This document shows positions 8,358 through 16,941 of a stretch of DNA of 64,000 bases, in pieces. Where the stretch lies: the NCBI RefSeq assembly GCF_963665995.1, contig NZ_OY762512.1, positions 1,860,001 to 1,924,000 of the forward strand. Direction: 5' to 3'. This DNA comes from Pleurocapsa sp. FMAR1. Its GTDB lineage: Bacteria > Cyanobacteriota > Cyanobacteriia > Cyanobacteriales > Xenococcaceae. How positions within the stretch are numbered: the stretch's first letter is position 1; each line of letters starts with the position of its first letter. The position numbers and the translations under genes are program-made. The notes beneath the pieces were generated by a model. That model was given only the letters and a program-made list of their open reading frames with translations. It was not told the origin of the DNA and made no database searches.

Positions 8358-8573
8358 ATGGCAGGCATTAAAAAGGGAACGCTAGTTCATGTAGTCAAGG
8401 AAAAACTCGAAGGCAGCTTAGAAGCAAAAGCTAGTGATGTTCGCCTTCCTTCTTACTTGTTTGACAGTAAGGGGGAGGTTTTGGATCTTAATGATGAATA
8501 TGCCTTAGTTCAGTTTTATGTTCCTACTCCTAATATCTGGTTTCGTTTAGATCAATTAGAAGAAGCAAAGTAA
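8358..8573 (+). CDS. ndhO: NAD(P)H-quinone oxidoreductase subunit O
   Basis: NdhO is a small cyanobacterial and plant subunit of the thylakoid NDH-1 complex, which handles cyclic electron flow, respiration and CO2 uptake. The 71-residue product matches the family in length and pattern: [13 protein letters not shown] start, [20 protein letters not shown] centre, and [14 protein letters not shown] end. It has no membrane helix, consistent with a peripheral subunit. It probably shares a transcript with the hydrolase upstream and is convergent with ggt. Confidence 0.93.
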   Translation: MAGIKKGTLVHVVKEKLEGSLEAKASDVRLPSYLFDSKGEVLDLNDEYALVQFYVPTPNIWFRLDQLEEAK

Positions 8574-8638
8574 TTTAGTCAGTTACTTGCAAATTTAATA
8601 GGCTTGTTGCGAGGAAGGTGTTGTGATCAAAACCAAAT

Positions 8639-10516
8639 TTAATCAGCTTGTTTCAGAGTTTTTGGGCGAGGATCTAAATCACGATCTGGTTTTGGTTCTA
8701 GAGTCATGGCTTTTCCCGTAGCTTTTCGTAGATCATTGCTGCCAATTTTTAACTTAGTTTTTGAATCAACATGAATTGATTCGGCTGCACCCCAAAACGG
8801 AAGTGGAGCAATCTTATAGCCTTTTTGCCATAAAGCTACGAAAGTCTCAGAATCTAGAGCATAAGGCTCGGAAAAAACAACGTCTGGTAAACCTTGATAG
8901 TGAAGACGAGGTGTATTGATTGCTTTGCTCAGACTCATATCATAGTCAATCATATTAACAATAGTTTGTAATACGGTAGTGGGAATTGTCGAACCTCCTG
9001 GACTACCCGTAACTAAATAAACCTGCCCATCTTTGGTGACTATTGTGGGGGACATGGAACTGAGGGGGCGTTTGACTGGCTCGATTAAATTGGCTTTTCC
9101 CTGCCTTAAACCAAACTGGTTAGCCTCCCCTAATTTGGTAGTAAAATCATCCATCTCGTTGTTGAGTAGAAATCCCGTACCAGGGGCAACTACTCCTGCA
9201 CCGAAATAAGAGTTGATAGTATAGGTTACGGCTACTGCATTATTATTTTTATCTACTACCGAGTAATGCGTGGTGTTTGTTCCTTCAGATTGAATGTCTG
9301 TTGAATAGACAGATTCAGGAGAAATAGCATTATCACCAATTTTGCCTCTCAAGCTAGCAGCATATTTGGGAGATAATAACTTGTCTAGGGGATTATCAAC
9401 AAAATCAGGATCGCCCAGATAATGATTGCGATCGCCATACGCCAGTAACATGGACGAAAACAGATAATTTAAGCTTTGGGGAGTCTTCCAACCCGACTTT
9501 TTCAAGTTATAGCCAGATAAGATATTTAACATCTGACATAAAGTAGTAGCACCTCCTGGAGGCGGAGAAGAAATTACTCTATATCCTCTATAGTTACAGC
9601 TAACTGGTTCGTCTTCGTTAACTTCATAAGTAGCAAAATCTTTTAGAGATAGAATACCTCCATTGGCTTCGCTAGCTGCGACAATCTTTTTGGCAATTTC
9701 TCCTTGGTAAAAAGCATCTTCTTGGGAAATAAGTTGCTGTAAAACTGCTGCTAATTCTGGTTGCTGTAAAACATCTCCAGCTTTTCTCACTTCGACATTG
9801 CTGTCTAGAAATATTTTTGCTGTATTTGGGTCTTTTAATCTACTTTTACCCGCCTTGAATACATCTACATCTCCTTGCTGGAGAGTAAAACCTTTTTGAG
9901 CCAGTTTGATTGCAGGAGAAATAACGGCACGACGACTCATGGTGCCATACTTAGCAAGAGCATAATTCAATCCTTTCACTGTACCTGGAACACCTACAGC
10001 AAGATAGCCTTTAGTGCTTAAGTCTTCAACAACATTTCCTTCTGCATCAAGATACATATCAGCAGTCGATTCTAAAGGGGCAGTTTCACGAAAGTCGATA
10101 AAAGTCTCTTTGCCATCGGCTAAACGAAGAGTCATAAAACCACCACCGCCTAAATTACCACAGCAAGGATAGGTAACTGCCAAAGCATAACCCACAGCTA
10201 CAGCAGCATCGACTGCATTTCCTCCATCTTTCAGTATTTGCGCCCCTACTTGTGATGCTATATGTTGAGAGCTAACAACCATACTGTTCCCTTTCTGGGC
10301 ATTATCGATTTTGCTCGATAAGACTTCTTGACAGCTAGAAGTTGAAGCCCGACAATTAAGCCAACTACCTGACTTGTAAATATAAGTCAGAGGGTGATAA
10401 AAGCTACCAAAAATAGCAGCATCAATTAGAAGAAAGAAGCATAATACTCCTATAGCTTTTAATATTATTTTCAAGGTTTTTAAAATCAAGCTATTTCCCC
10501 AAAAAATCTTAGACAC
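8639..10516 (-). CDS. ggt: Gamma-glutamyltransferase
   Basis: This enzyme transfers or hydrolyses the gamma-glutamyl group of glutathione and related compounds. It is made as a precursor that cleaves itself into large and small subunits. The 625-residue product has an N-terminal hydrophobic anchor or signal (about residues 13-38), the large-subunit region (SQHIASQVGAQILKDGGNAVDAA), and the cleavage site NTTHYSVVDK, where Thr415 is the predicted nucleophile. The oxyanion-region motif SPGGSTIPTT is also present. Export to periplasm or lumen is likely from the N-terminus. The gene ends about 65 bp from the convergent ndhO and begins 50 bp after comEC on the same strand. Confidence 0.93.
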   Translation of the reverse strand: MSKIFWGNSLILKTLKIILKAIGVLCFFLLIDAAIFGSFYHPLTYIYKSGSWLNCRASTSSCQEVLSSKIDNAQKGNSMVVSSQHIASQVGAQILKDGGNAVDAAVAVGYALAVTYPCCGNLGGGGFMTLRLADGKETFIDFRETAPLESTADMYLDAEGNVVEDLSTKGYLAVGVPGTVKGLNYALAKYGTMSRRAVISPAIKLAQKGFTLQQGDVDVFKAGKSRLKDPNTAKIFLDSNVEVRKAGDVLQQPELAAVLQQLISQEDAFYQGEIAKKIVAASEANGGILSLKDFATYEVNEDEPVSCNYRGYRVISSPPPGGATTLCQMLNILSGYNLKKSGWKTPQSLNYLFSSMLLAYGDRNHYLGDPDFVDNPLDKLLSPKYAASLRGKIGDNAISPESVYSTDIQSEGTNTTHYSVVDKNNNAVAVTYTINSYFGAGVVAPGTGFLLNNEMDDFTTKLGEANQFGLRQGKANLIEPVKRPLSSMSPTIVTKDGQVYLVTGSPGGSTIPTTVLQTIVNMIDYDMSLSKAINTPRLHYQGLPDVVFSEPYALDSETFVALWQKGYKIAPLPFWGAAESIHVDSKTKLKIGSNDLRKATGKAMTLEPKPDRDLDPRPKTLKQAD

Positions 10517-10566
10517 TTCTATCGGTAAATTTATTCAGGCTAGACAATTAAAAGTTGGAAGTGACT

Positions 10567-12807
10567 TTACCAATTTGCATCAGCTACTAATGGCTCAATC
10601 CCGTCATCAGGTGTCCAATGAACTACTCCATCTTGAAGGTTATAAACCTGAATTTTGTCTGTGTCTCGCCGAGTAATTGCTTGGGGTTGATTCGAGGCAA
10701 TGATTGATTGAGGCTGTAATTTTAACCAGGCTGCTACAATCTTAGTGCCTACAAGAATAAGCGGTTTTTGATTTGAACTTGCTTGAATATATTGCTGAAG
10801 CTGATAAGTATCAGGCTTTGTATTGTTTAATATTAGCCAGGTATTCATTGCTGTATCTAATTTTAGAATTGATAGCTGAGTGTCAAATGACATTGTTAAA
10901 GATTTGGTGGCAATTACTGGCTCAAATTGAACTGTCTGGTTACTAAATGGCGTTGAAAGAGGTTTTGAGTTGGGGTTGGAAACAAAATTCTTGATAGACA
11001 GGCGCTCGCTAATTGCTGACCAATTAGATTTAAAGCCTGGGCTTGAAATGGCATAATTTATTTGATTAACGCCTTGGTTTGTCAAAAATGGCAACAGGCT
11101 ATATTTAATATCCTTTGGTTCACCAGTATTAACTAATACTACTTTGCCTCGATCTTGAATAACTATAATTGGTTCAGGGTGTGCTGGCAAGACGGTAATC
11201 TGAGTTAAATTAAAGTGCTGATATATTACAGGAACAATAATTAAAGTTAAAACGCCGAGTAAAACTAGCCTCAAATGCTTGCGCCACCAGTTGCTCACCA
11301 GAACTAACAGAAATAACCCGTAGATCGTTAGTAATACACCTAGAGAGATTTGTCCGATCGCCCAAGAGCTTCCTGGTAAATTGGTAAAAAAGTTAATTAC
11401 TGCCATCAGTAATAGGGTGGGATAAAGCAATACCCAGGCGATCGCGCTACCGACTAGAGGCATAATTAAAGCAGCGATCGCACTCACCATTCCTCCCAAG
11501 CTAATGACGGTGATTAAAGGTGTACAAATAATGTTGACGATGATGCTATAGGTAGCAACCGAATTAAATTGATAACTTAATAATGGCAGTACCCAAACGG
11601 TTGCAGCCAAAGGCACAGCAACTAAAGTAGCGAGAGTAGGCGGTAGCCAATCTAGTTTGGCTATTAAACCAGGCATGGTCACAATTAAGCCAAATGTTGC
11701 CAAAAAACTAAGCTGAAAGCCGAGATCGCTAATAAATAAGGGATTGAATAGCAAAATGATGGTTGCAGCTAATAAAAGCGAACCCAACGGCTTAACTTTA
11801 GTCTCCACAACTAAAGCTATTAGTACCGCCACCCCCATTAAACAGGCACGAAATACAGAAGCTTGGATGCCTGTTAAACCCAGATAAACTAATAGAGTAC
11901 CTATGCCGATAACTAGTCGAGGTTTAGCAGCCAAACGATTAGTTATTTTTAAAATAATTCCTAGTAACAACGATACATGAAAGCCCGATGCAGCAAGCAC
12001 ATGAGCTAATCCAGCCTCAATAAAGCGATCGCGAATATCCACAGGTAAATCTACCGCTTTACGTCCCAAAATCATGGAACTAACCAACTGTCCCATCGGA
12101 CTACCCAAACCCTTTAGCTGACTTCTGACAATTCGCCTTCTCAGCTTCCACCAACCCCAGCTAGGTTCTGTTTGCTCACTAAAAACCGCTTCAAATCCCT
12201 GTATTCCTGCAAATACTCCCTGACGGGCAAGATACTGCTTAAAATCAAAACCGCTAGGAGTTTTGGCAGCTTGGGGTAAATATAAAGAACCTTTAAGCTT
12301 TAAATTTTGCCCAGGATAAATCCCCGTTCCTTGCAATAAGGGTAAAGTTGCATAAAGCTTTCCTGATACTTGTTCTTTGTCTCCAACCCTAGAAGCTTTA
12401 AACACAAACTTGAGACGTTGACTATCGTTTAACCTAGGTTCGGTTAAAACTTTTCCTGATACGGTAACAAACTCACTATCAGAAGCAGTAACTTGGTAGC
12501 TAATATCGTTGCCTTGTGGCTGAGGGATACGCACCTGAAAATAAACTATCGCCAAAATGGCAACTATTGCCGTACCCAACCACTGCTTGTAAGCTCTTTT
12601 GAATATTTCTAGAGCATTTAACCTTGGTGGTTTACTCCCAAAGTCGTTATCAGCTAAAACAGCGATCGCGCTTAAGCTTATTAATCCTGCTACAAGCCAA
12701 ATTAACTGTTGTCCAGTAAAACCAGAGCTAGAAAAAGCAAACAAATTGGTTGACAGGAGGCTGACAATATATGCCAAACAAAGAATTATCCAACTGTGGC
12801 GATTCAT
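10567..12807 (-). CDS. comEC: ComEC/Rec2-family DNA uptake channel protein
   Basis: ComEC forms the inner-membrane channel for single-stranded DNA in natural transformation. The 746-residue product has two N-terminal helices, an extracytoplasmic domain (about 90-210), and the multi-helix competence domain (about 225-510) with the typical HVLAASGFHVSLLLG and LIYLG-like motifs. The C-terminal 200 residues correspond to the metallo-beta-lactamase-like region (IIVIQDRGKVVLVNTGE), but the HxHxDH metal motif is absent; the matching place reads INYAISSPGFKSNWSAI. It therefore probably lacks nuclease activity of its own. ggt follows on the same strand. Confidence 0.88.
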   Translation of the reverse strand: MNRHSWIILCLAYIVSLLSTNLFAFSSSGFTGQQLIWLVAGLISLSAIAVLADNDFGSKPPRLNALEIFKRAYKQWLGTAIVAILAIVYFQVRIPQPQGNDISYQVTASDSEFVTVSGKVLTEPRLNDSQRLKFVFKASRVGDKEQVSGKLYATLPLLQGTGIYPGQNLKLKGSLYLPQAAKTPSGFDFKQYLARQGVFAGIQGFEAVFSEQTEPSWGWWKLRRRIVRSQLKGLGSPMGQLVSSMILGRKAVDLPVDIRDRFIEAGLAHVLAASGFHVSLLLGIILKITNRLAAKPRLVIGIGTLLVYLGLTGIQASVFRACLMGVAVLIALVVETKVKPLGSLLLAATIILLFNPLFISDLGFQLSFLATFGLIVTMPGLIAKLDWLPPTLATLVAVPLAATVWVLPLLSYQFNSVATYSIIVNIICTPLITVISLGGMVSAIAALIMPLVGSAIAWVLLYPTLLLMAVINFFTNLPGSSWAIGQISLGVLLTIYGLFLLVLVSNWWRKHLRLVLLGVLTLIIVPVIYQHFNLTQITVLPAHPEPIIVIQDRGKVVLVNTGEPKDIKYSLLPFLTNQGVNQINYAISSPGFKSNWSAISERLSIKNFVSNPNSKPLSTPFSNQTVQFEPVIATKSLTMSFDTQLSILKLDTAMNTWLILNNTKPDTYQLQQYIQASSNQKPLILVGTKIVAAWLKLQPQSIIASNQPQAITRRDTDKIQVYNLQDGVVHWTPDDGIEPLVADANW

Positions 12808-12917
12808 AGAGCAGTATATTTATGACAACGCATCCTAGTAAAACACAGCCATAAAACTTACGCCTTAAATTTACTCTGCCACAGGGGAAAAGACGATGTG
12901 ATTGGTAATCATTTAAC

Positions 12918-13092
12918 TAACGTGAGTTCGGGTTAACAAGATTGGTCTGCTTAGGTAGCTATAAGCTCTAGGCTATAGGCTTTAAGCTTTTGAAGTATTG
13001 TTTAATTGTCTTTGAGAGAAGATTTAACTAAAAAATAGCATTTTCAAAATGCTTATCTGATCAAGGTTTCAGCTTATTCCGAACTCACGTTA
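12918..13092. repeat. MITE-like element with TAACGTGAGTTCGG inverted ends
   Basis: A perfect 14-bp inverted repeat (TAACGTGAGTTCGG at 12918-12931 and its complement at 13079-13092) bounds a 175-bp non-coding unit. The next base begins the remaining frame of a Crp/Fnr-like gene, so the element has most likely truncated or replaced that gene's N-terminal half. Confidence 0.75.
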
Positions 13093-13446
13093 ACTAGTCT
13101 CGACTCTTATTGGCTCAAGTGTCTCAGTGATGCTGGAGCGATCGCAATTCCTCAAAAAAAAGCTACTTTAGCTACACAGCTTTTGTATCATGGACAAACT
13201 TAACAGTTAACCCATATTATCCGTAATAGTCGAATTGCCAGACGCTTGTGGCTGCTCTTGAAATGGTTGGGCAATAAGTTTGGACGGGTAATTAAACAAG
13301 GAAACCTAATTGACTTTAGTTTAACCCATCAAGAATTAGCTGAAGCGATCAATACGACAAGAATTACAGTAATCAAAATTTAAAATCAATTTGAACGAGA
13401 AGGTTTGATTCTGCGACCAAAAACTAAGTGTATAGCAATCGAATGA
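13093..13446 (+). pseudogene. Crp/Fnr-family transcription regulator, C-terminal remnant
   Basis: One frame from 13093 to a TGA at 13444-13446 encodes the C-terminal helix-turn-helix of a Crp/Fnr-type regulator: RIARRLWLLLKWLGNKFGR, then DFSLTHQELAEAINTTRITV and NQFEREGLILRPKTK. Two in-frame stops (TAA at 13201-13203 and 13381-13383) and the missing cAMP-binding-type N-terminal domain show that it is dead. A MITE adjoins its left edge and a second MITE overlaps its last 16 bases. The family includes NtcA-like and CRP-like regulators; the remnant is too short to say which it was. Confidence 0.75.
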
Positions 13447-13537
13447 TAAATTAGGACAATCTTTTAACCTCTTTGCGCCTCTGCGTCTTTGCGCGAGGTA
13501 ATTATTTACCGTCTTAAGCTTTACTTCGACTGCTATA
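13431..13537. repeat. MITE with IS630-like ends, copy 1
   Basis: The ends TATAGCAATCGAA and (read inward) TATAGCAGTCGAA bound a 107-bp unit flanked by TA. The left end keeps the TATAGCAAT and TTAGGACA blocks of the IS630 element at 542-1569 at the same spacing. The interior contains a distinctive TTTGCGCCTCTGCG stretch, shared with 59381-59448 and 60441-60588. It is a non-autonomous element probably moved by an IS630-type transposase. Confidence 0.8.
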
Positions 13538-13563
13538 TCATTCTCAAGAAATGAGGGATAAAC

Positions 13564-13600
13564 AAAAAAGGCTGTCTCGTATCTTTACAAGACAGCCTTT
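13564..13600 (-). terminator. groEL transcription terminator
   Basis: AGGCTGTCT and AGACAGCCT form a strong stem around a 12-base loop. Read on the minus strand, the direction of groEL, the stem is followed by a run of six T residues. It lies 50 bp past the groEL stop codon. Confidence 0.85.
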
Positions 13601-13649
13601 GATCTTTGAAGGCTTAGAGCCTAAAGCTTATAGCTCATAGCTTTCAAAA

Positions 13650-15281
13650 TTAATAATCAAAGTCACCAGCACCACCGCCAGCACCACCGCCACCTTTATT
13701 TTTTTCTGGCTTATCTACGACGATACATTCAGTAGTCAATACCATTCCCGCAATAGAAGCAGCGTTTTGTAATGCAGAGCGGGTTACTTTTGCAGGGTCA
13801 ACAATACCAGCTTCAAACATATTGACATATTCATTTGTAGCAGCATTGAAACCAATACTCAAGTCTTTTTCTTTGACTCTCTCAGCAACTACCGCGCCGT
13901 TTTGACCAGCGTTTTCGGCAATTCTTCTCAAGGGAGCAGTTAAAGCGCGAGCCACAATGGTTGCACCAGTTAAACCTTCATCTTTGAGGTTAGCTTTTGC
14001 CCATTCTTCCAAGCCAGGAGCTAGGTGAGCTAAGGTAGTACCGCCACCAGGTACAATACCTTCTTCTACCGCAGCTTTGGTTGCGTTGATGGCATCTTCT
14101 AAACGCAATTTGCGGTCTTTCATTTCTGTTTCGGTAGCAGCACCAACTTTGATTACCGCAACACCACCAGAAAGTTTGGCTAGACGCTCCTGTAGCTTTT
14201 CTTGATCGTAAGAGGAGTCACTAGCTTCTATTTGACGACGAATTTGTTCACAGCGACTTTTAACTGCTGCTTCGTTACCTTCAGCAACAATAGTAGTGCT
14301 GTCTTTAGTAATGTTGATGCGACGAGCAGTACCTAAAGATTCAACTTTAGTAGTTTCTAGTTTTAGACCTGCATCTTCTGAGATTACTTGACCACCAGTT
14401 AACACAGCAATGTCTTCTAACATCTGTTTACGGCGATCGCCAAAACCAGGAGCTTTAATCGCAGCCACGTTTAGTACACCCCGTAGACGGTTAACTACCA
14501 AAGTAGCCAAAGCTTCTTTTTCGATGTCTTCGGCGATAATTACTAAAGGTTTTCCTTGACGAGCTACTTGTTCTAAGACAGGTACTAAATCTTGTACCAA
14601 GTTGATCTTGCGATCGGTAATCAGAATTAAAGGCTCTTCTAGAGCAGCTTCCATGCGCTCGGTATCAGTGACAAAGTAAGGAGAGATATAGCCTTTGTCA
14701 AAGCGCATCCCTTCAGTAATCTCTAATTCGGTAGTCATGGACTTGCCTTCTTCTAGAGAAATTACCCCTTCCTTGCCGACTTTATCCATGGCTTGGGCGA
14801 TCATGTTGCCAACTTCTTCGTCATTACCCGCAGAAATTGTACCTACCTGAGCGATCGCTTTAGAATCACCTACAGGTTGAGCTTGCTCTTTTATCTTACC
14901 GACTAAATATTCAATTGCCTTATCAATACCACGCTTGATGGCAATGGGGTTTGCCCCTGCTGCAACGTTACGTAAGCCTTCTTTAACAATGGCATGAGCT
15001 AAAACTGTTGCTGTAGTAGTTCCGTCACCTGCCACATCATTAGTTTTGGATGCAGCTTGACGAATCAAGGACACGCCTGTATTCTCGATGTGATCTTCTA
15101 ATTCGATTTCTTTGGCGATCGTTACCCCATCATTAACAATTTGGGGGGCGCCAAATTTTTTTTCCAGGACTACGTTACGTCCTTTTGGACCGAGGGTAAC
15201 AGCTACCGCTTCAGCCAATAAATCGATGCCCTTTTCCAGAGCGCGACGAGCTTCGTCGTTATAAATTATAGATTTAGCCAT
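13650..15281 (-). CDS. groL: Chaperonin GroEL (Hsp60)
   Basis: GroEL forms the double-ring ATP-driven folding chamber in the cytoplasm. The 543-residue product is full length and shows the family landmarks: [37 protein letters not shown] with the ATPase aspartate, and [19 protein letters not shown] near residue 410. The C-terminus is a glycine-rich tail ([14 protein letters not shown]) in place of the GGM repeats of enterobacteria. It lies downstream of groES with a 134-bp gap, forming the groESL operon controlled by the CIRCE site before groES. It ends at a strong terminator. Cyanobacteria usually have a second groEL elsewhere; operon linkage marks this as the groESL copy. Confidence 0.97.
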   Translation of the reverse strand: MAKSIIYNDEARRALEKGIDLLAEAVAVTLGPKGRNVVLEKKFGAPQIVNDGVTIAKEIELEDHIENTGVSLIRQAASKTNDVAGDGTTTATVLAHAIVKEGLRNVAAGANPIAIKRGIDKAIEYLVGKIKEQAQPVGDSKAIAQVGTISAGNDEEVGNMIAQAMDKVGKEGVISLEEGKSMTTELEITEGMRFDKGYISPYFVTDTERMEAALEEPLILITDRKINLVQDLVPVLEQVARQGKPLVIIAEDIEKEALATLVVNRLRGVLNVAAIKAPGFGDRRKQMLEDIAVLTGGQVISEDAGLKLETTKVESLGTARRINITKDSTTIVAEGNEAAVKSRCEQIRRQIEASDSSYDQEKLQERLAKLSGGVAVIKVGAATETEMKDRKLRLEDAINATKAAVEEGIVPGGGTTLAHLAPGLEEWAKANLKDEGLTGATIVARALTAPLRRIAENAGQNGAVVAERVKEKDLSIGFNAATNEYVNMFEAGIVDPAKVTRSALQNAASIAGMVLTTECIVVDKPEKNKGGGGAGGGAGDFDY

Positions 15282-15415
15282 AAAATTGGTTTACCTTTAA
15301 TGAAGTGATGAACGATGAATAAATTAAATTGATGCTGTAAAGATAACTATTGACAATAGTCAAGAGTTATTGCTTATTGCTAAGCGACCAGTAAATCATT
15401 TAACTGGCTGATGGT

Positions 15416-15727
15416 CTAAGCAACTGCTGCTAAAATATCCTTTTCAGATAGCAACACATAATCTTCACCGCCTAGCTTGATATCAGTACCAGCATATTTA
15501 GAGTAAAGAACTTTATCGCCAACTTTTACTTCTATAGCTATGTGACCACCATCATCTTTTGGTTTGCCAGGACCTACACCAACTACCTCGCCAACTTGAG
15601 GTTTTTCTTTGGCTGCATCAGGTAAAATAATACCGCCAGCAGTTTGTTCTTCGGCTGCACTGATTTTGACAAATACGCGATCGCCTAAAGGCTTTACAGT
15701 TGTAACGTTAATACTAATAGCTGCCAT
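15416..15727 (-). CDS. groS: Co-chaperonin GroES (Hsp10)
   Basis: GroES caps the GroEL ring to close the folding chamber. The 103-residue product has the core [20 protein letters not shown], including the mobile loop ([18 protein letters not shown]), and the conserved [16 protein letters not shown]. The start ATG (15725-15727) is preceded by a GGAGAATTTTGC stretch on the coding strand, which gives a good ribosome site. It is the first gene of the heat-shock operon; a CIRCE-type operator lies about 75 bp upstream. Confidence 0.97.
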   Translation of the reverse strand: MAAISINVTTVKPLGDRVFVKISAAEEQTAGGIILPDAAKEKPQVGEVVGVGPGKPKDDGGHIAIEVKVGDKVLYSKYAGTDIKLGGEDYVLLSEKDILAAVA

Positions 15728-15802
15728 GCAAAATTCTCCAGATAACTAAATGCTTAGTTGTGAGCAATATTTTTTGGGTTTTGAGATTACCTATTTATTA
15801 GA

Positions 15803-15829
15803 TTAGCACTCTCACCTTCCGACTGCTAA
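15803..15829 (-). promoter_or_regulatory. CIRCE operator (HrcA site) of groESL
   Basis: The sequence is TTAGCACTC, nine bases, then GACTGCTAA. It matches the CIRCE consensus (TTAGCACTC-N9-GAGTGCTAA) except for one changed base in the right arm. It sits just upstream of groES, where HrcA would repress the operon at normal temperature. Confidence 0.88.
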
Positions 15830-15910
15830 TTTAGCTAAAGTAGGTTACCTATGGCAACGGTTTGTTTAGTGTGGGTTACCGTACAAATTTTAAAGGATAA
15901 GGAAAAAAAA

Positions 15911-15940
15911 GCGATCGCTCTTTGATCAAAGAGCGATCGC
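15911..15940 (-). terminator. apcF terminator built from a perfect 30-bp palindrome
   Basis: The block is a perfect palindrome of 30 bases with a HIP1 octamer (GCGATCGC) at each end and TTTGATCAAA in the centre. On the minus strand it is followed by a run of eight T residues, so it fits an intrinsic terminator for apcF, whose stop codon is 57 bp away. It also separates apcF from the groES promoter. Confidence 0.8.
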
Positions 15941-15996
15941 CTAAAATATACAAATTTGCTTGGAAAAGAAAGCCAACAGCCATCAGCCGAACTAAA

Positions 15997-16506
15997 TTAA
16001 ACAGAAACTTCACTAAGTTGACTGTTCATATATTCAAAAGGCTCGTCGATAAAGCTAGTATTCTCAATTCCTGCTTCAGATGCCATTTCTTTGAGCATAT
16101 CGCTCATAATCTTAATTCCGACTACAGTAGGTCCAATAGGCACACCCAAAGAATTATAGGTCTCCCGTAAACCCTGCAATACTCTTTCATCTAGGACATC
16201 CATACTGCCAGCTACTAAAGCATAGCTAGCGTAGCGCAGGTAATAGTCCATGTCTCGCAAGCAAGCCGAATAGCGACGAGTGGTGTAGGCATTGCCTCCT
16301 GGACTAAGCAATTCAGGAACTTCTTCAAACAGTTTAAGTCCTGCATCTCGTACAATTGTGGCAGCATTACCACTAATCATTGTCGCTATGGCTACCCTGG
16401 CTTTTCCAGAAGTAAAGTAGTCTTGCAGACTATCTATAGCATTACGGTCTAAATAACGACCTGAAATGTCGTAATTTTTTATTAGCTTGGTAACTGCGTC
16501 ACGCAT
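15997..16506 (-). CDS. apcF: Allophycocyanin-like core subunit ApcF (beta-18)
   Basis: ApcF is a minor beta-type subunit of the phycobilisome core, paired with the ApcE linker chromophore domain, and helps pass energy to photosystem II. The 169-residue product starts MRDAVTKLIKNYDISGRYLD, which fits ApcF better than ApcB. Cys82 in YSACLRDMDYYLRY is the phycocyanobilin attachment site, and the asparagine region GGNAYTTRR is conserved. The helix VLDERVLQGLRETYNSLG is nearly invariant in the family. The gene stands alone, divergent from glnN, and ends at a palindromic terminator. Confidence 0.93.
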   Translation of the reverse strand: MRDAVTKLIKNYDISGRYLDRNAIDSLQDYFTSGKARVAIATMISGNAATIVRDAGLKLFEEVPELLSPGGNAYTTRRYSACLRDMDYYLRYASYALVAGSMDVLDERVLQGLRETYNSLGVPIGPTVVGIKIMSDMLKEMASEAGIENTSFIDEPFEYMNSQLSEVSV

Positions 16507-16851
16507 TTCTTTTAATTTCTCCCGACAGCAATTTTTAAATTTTGGTTAGTAATATTAGCTTCTTTTATAAGCTATGTCATAAGCTACATCTATTAATAAT
16601 CTCACAAGTAGCGACGACTACAGTTACTAGCTTCAAATTTTGACATCTTTATTGATTATTAGCGACTTAGATAAATCTAAAAGAAAGCCAAAGTGTTTTC
16701 AGCAAAGAAATATTAATTATTTTGTTCATTATATATCCCTGATAAATTTATAAATAAGGTATCAAACTCAAAAGTCTGCTATTTAAGAAGCGATCGCCTA
16801 TAAACCCAAACATAAAAGTTTTTAATAATTTAAAGAGCTAACGCAAATTCT

Positions 16852-16894
16852 GTAGCCAATTTTACAATTTGTTAGATCTTTCTCAGGATACGAT
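16852..16894 (+). promoter_or_regulatory. NtcA-activated promoter of glnN
   Basis: GTAGCCAATTTTAC at 16852-16865 is a perfect GTA-N8-TAC NtcA site. TACGAT at 16889-16894, 23 bases further on, fits the TAN3T -10 box at the spacing usual for NtcA-activated promoters. It lies 47 bp before the glnN start. Activation under nitrogen limitation is therefore expected. Confidence 0.82.
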
Positions 16895-16941
16895 CAGTTG
16901 AACTAAAACACATACACATATCTTTAGAAAATAAAACTATT

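Noticed and set aside
15922-16170. Plus-strand frame of 82 codons over the end of apcF
   Set aside because: It begins in the terminator palindrome and overlaps the certain apcF gene.
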